Below, piece after piece: positions 63,440 through 64,000 of a stretch of 64,000 bases of DNA. The notes under the pieces are model-generated. The model saw nothing but the letters and a program-made list of their open reading frames with translations, had not been told where the DNA came from and made no database searches. The stretch's first letter is position 1. The number at the start of each line of letters is the position of its first letter. The stretch comes from Clostridium sp. (lineage in GTDB: Bacteria; Bacillota; Clostridia; Acetivibrionales; Acetivibrionaceae). Both the position numbers and the translations under genes were made by a program. The stretch lies in contig JAAYTS010000144.1 of NCBI GenBank assembly GCA_012517995.1, positions 23,879-87,878 of the forward strand. The letters are read 5' to 3'.

Positions 63440-64000
63440 TTATTCCCTGTTTATTATAGCTGCAAGATAACCTGCTCCAAACCCGTTATCTATATTAACA
63501 ACCCCTATGCCTGTTGCACAGCTATTTAACATAGTAAGAAGAGCAGATAATCCTTTAAAACTTGCTCCGTAGCCAACACTGGTGGGAACTGCAATAACCG
63601 GTCTGTCCACAAGCCCGCTTACCACACTGGCAAGAGCTCCTTCCATACCTGCAACCACCACTAAAACATTGGCCTTCATTATCACATCAGACTTTGCAAA
63701 AAGCCTGTGAATACCAGCAACACCCACATCATAAACTCTTTCCACAACATTTCCCATTATCTCACATGTAACTGCGGCCTCTTCCGCCACTGGAATATCA
63801 GAAGTACCTGCTGAAACAACTGCAATAATTTTTTTACTCTTTAAAAATTCCCTTTTTTTAACCACCACTATCCTTGCCATTTCATAATATATTGCATCAT
63901 GAGCAATCTCTTTTATGCCTTGATAAACTTTATAATCTGCCCTAGTTGCCATAATATTATTATTTTTTTTAATTAGCTTTTTAACAATTTCTTTTATTTG
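63440..64000 (-). CDS. larB: nickel-pincer cofactor biosynthesis protein LarB, truncated by the window edge
   Basis: [41 protein letters not shown]; frame stays open to 64000 with [22 protein letters not shown], so the ATG at 63952 is internal. Confidence 0.93.
   Translation of the reverse strand, partial: QIKEIVKKLIKKNNNIMATRADYKVYQGIKEIAHDAIYYEMARIVVVKKREFLKSKKIIAVVSAGTSDIPVAEEAAVTCEIMGNVVERVYDVGVAGIHRLFAKSDVIMKANVLVVVAGMEGALASVVSGLVDRPVIAVPTSVGYGASFKGLSALLTMLNSCATGIGVVNIDNGFGAGYLAAIINRE

Overview
64 kb window of a low-GC Firmicute chromosome. The gene families point to a cellulosome-forming clostridium of the Acetivibrio/Ruminiclostridium type; this taxonomy is inference. Most of the window is conserved housekeeping genes, largely on the minus strand: hrcA-grpE-dnaK-dnaJ-prmA-rsmE, recJ-apt-relA-dtd-MBL-hisS-aspS, yicC-remA-rpoZ-coaBC, ppdK, glyS, lepA, hemW, spoIIP, nfn-like genes and larBC. 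The accessory part is 11.8-22.6 kb. It holds a secreted CBM4-Ig-GH9-dockerin cellulase, a putative cell-surface anchor (type II-like cohesin plus three SLH repeats) co-directional with a secreted beta-propeller/TM protein, a tRNA-Gln(CTG) abutting a 50-bp perfect palindrome, and an orphan 135-aa protein. The best candidates for undescribed biology are: (1) a structured minus-strand RNA between rpsU and recJ, with wobble-only strand evidence, a possible pseudoknot and its own terminator; (2) a structured ppdK leader; (3) a propeller + cohesin-SLH two-gene surface unit; (4) helically phased TAGGAC repeats between spoIIP and a small zinc-ribbon gene; (5) an SSB promoter with a LexA-like box inside its 17-bp spacer; (6) a solitary large serine recombinase whose ORF-track start removes its first beta strand. 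No CRISPR array, rRNA or phage module was seen. All names come from reading protein motifs; no searches were run.
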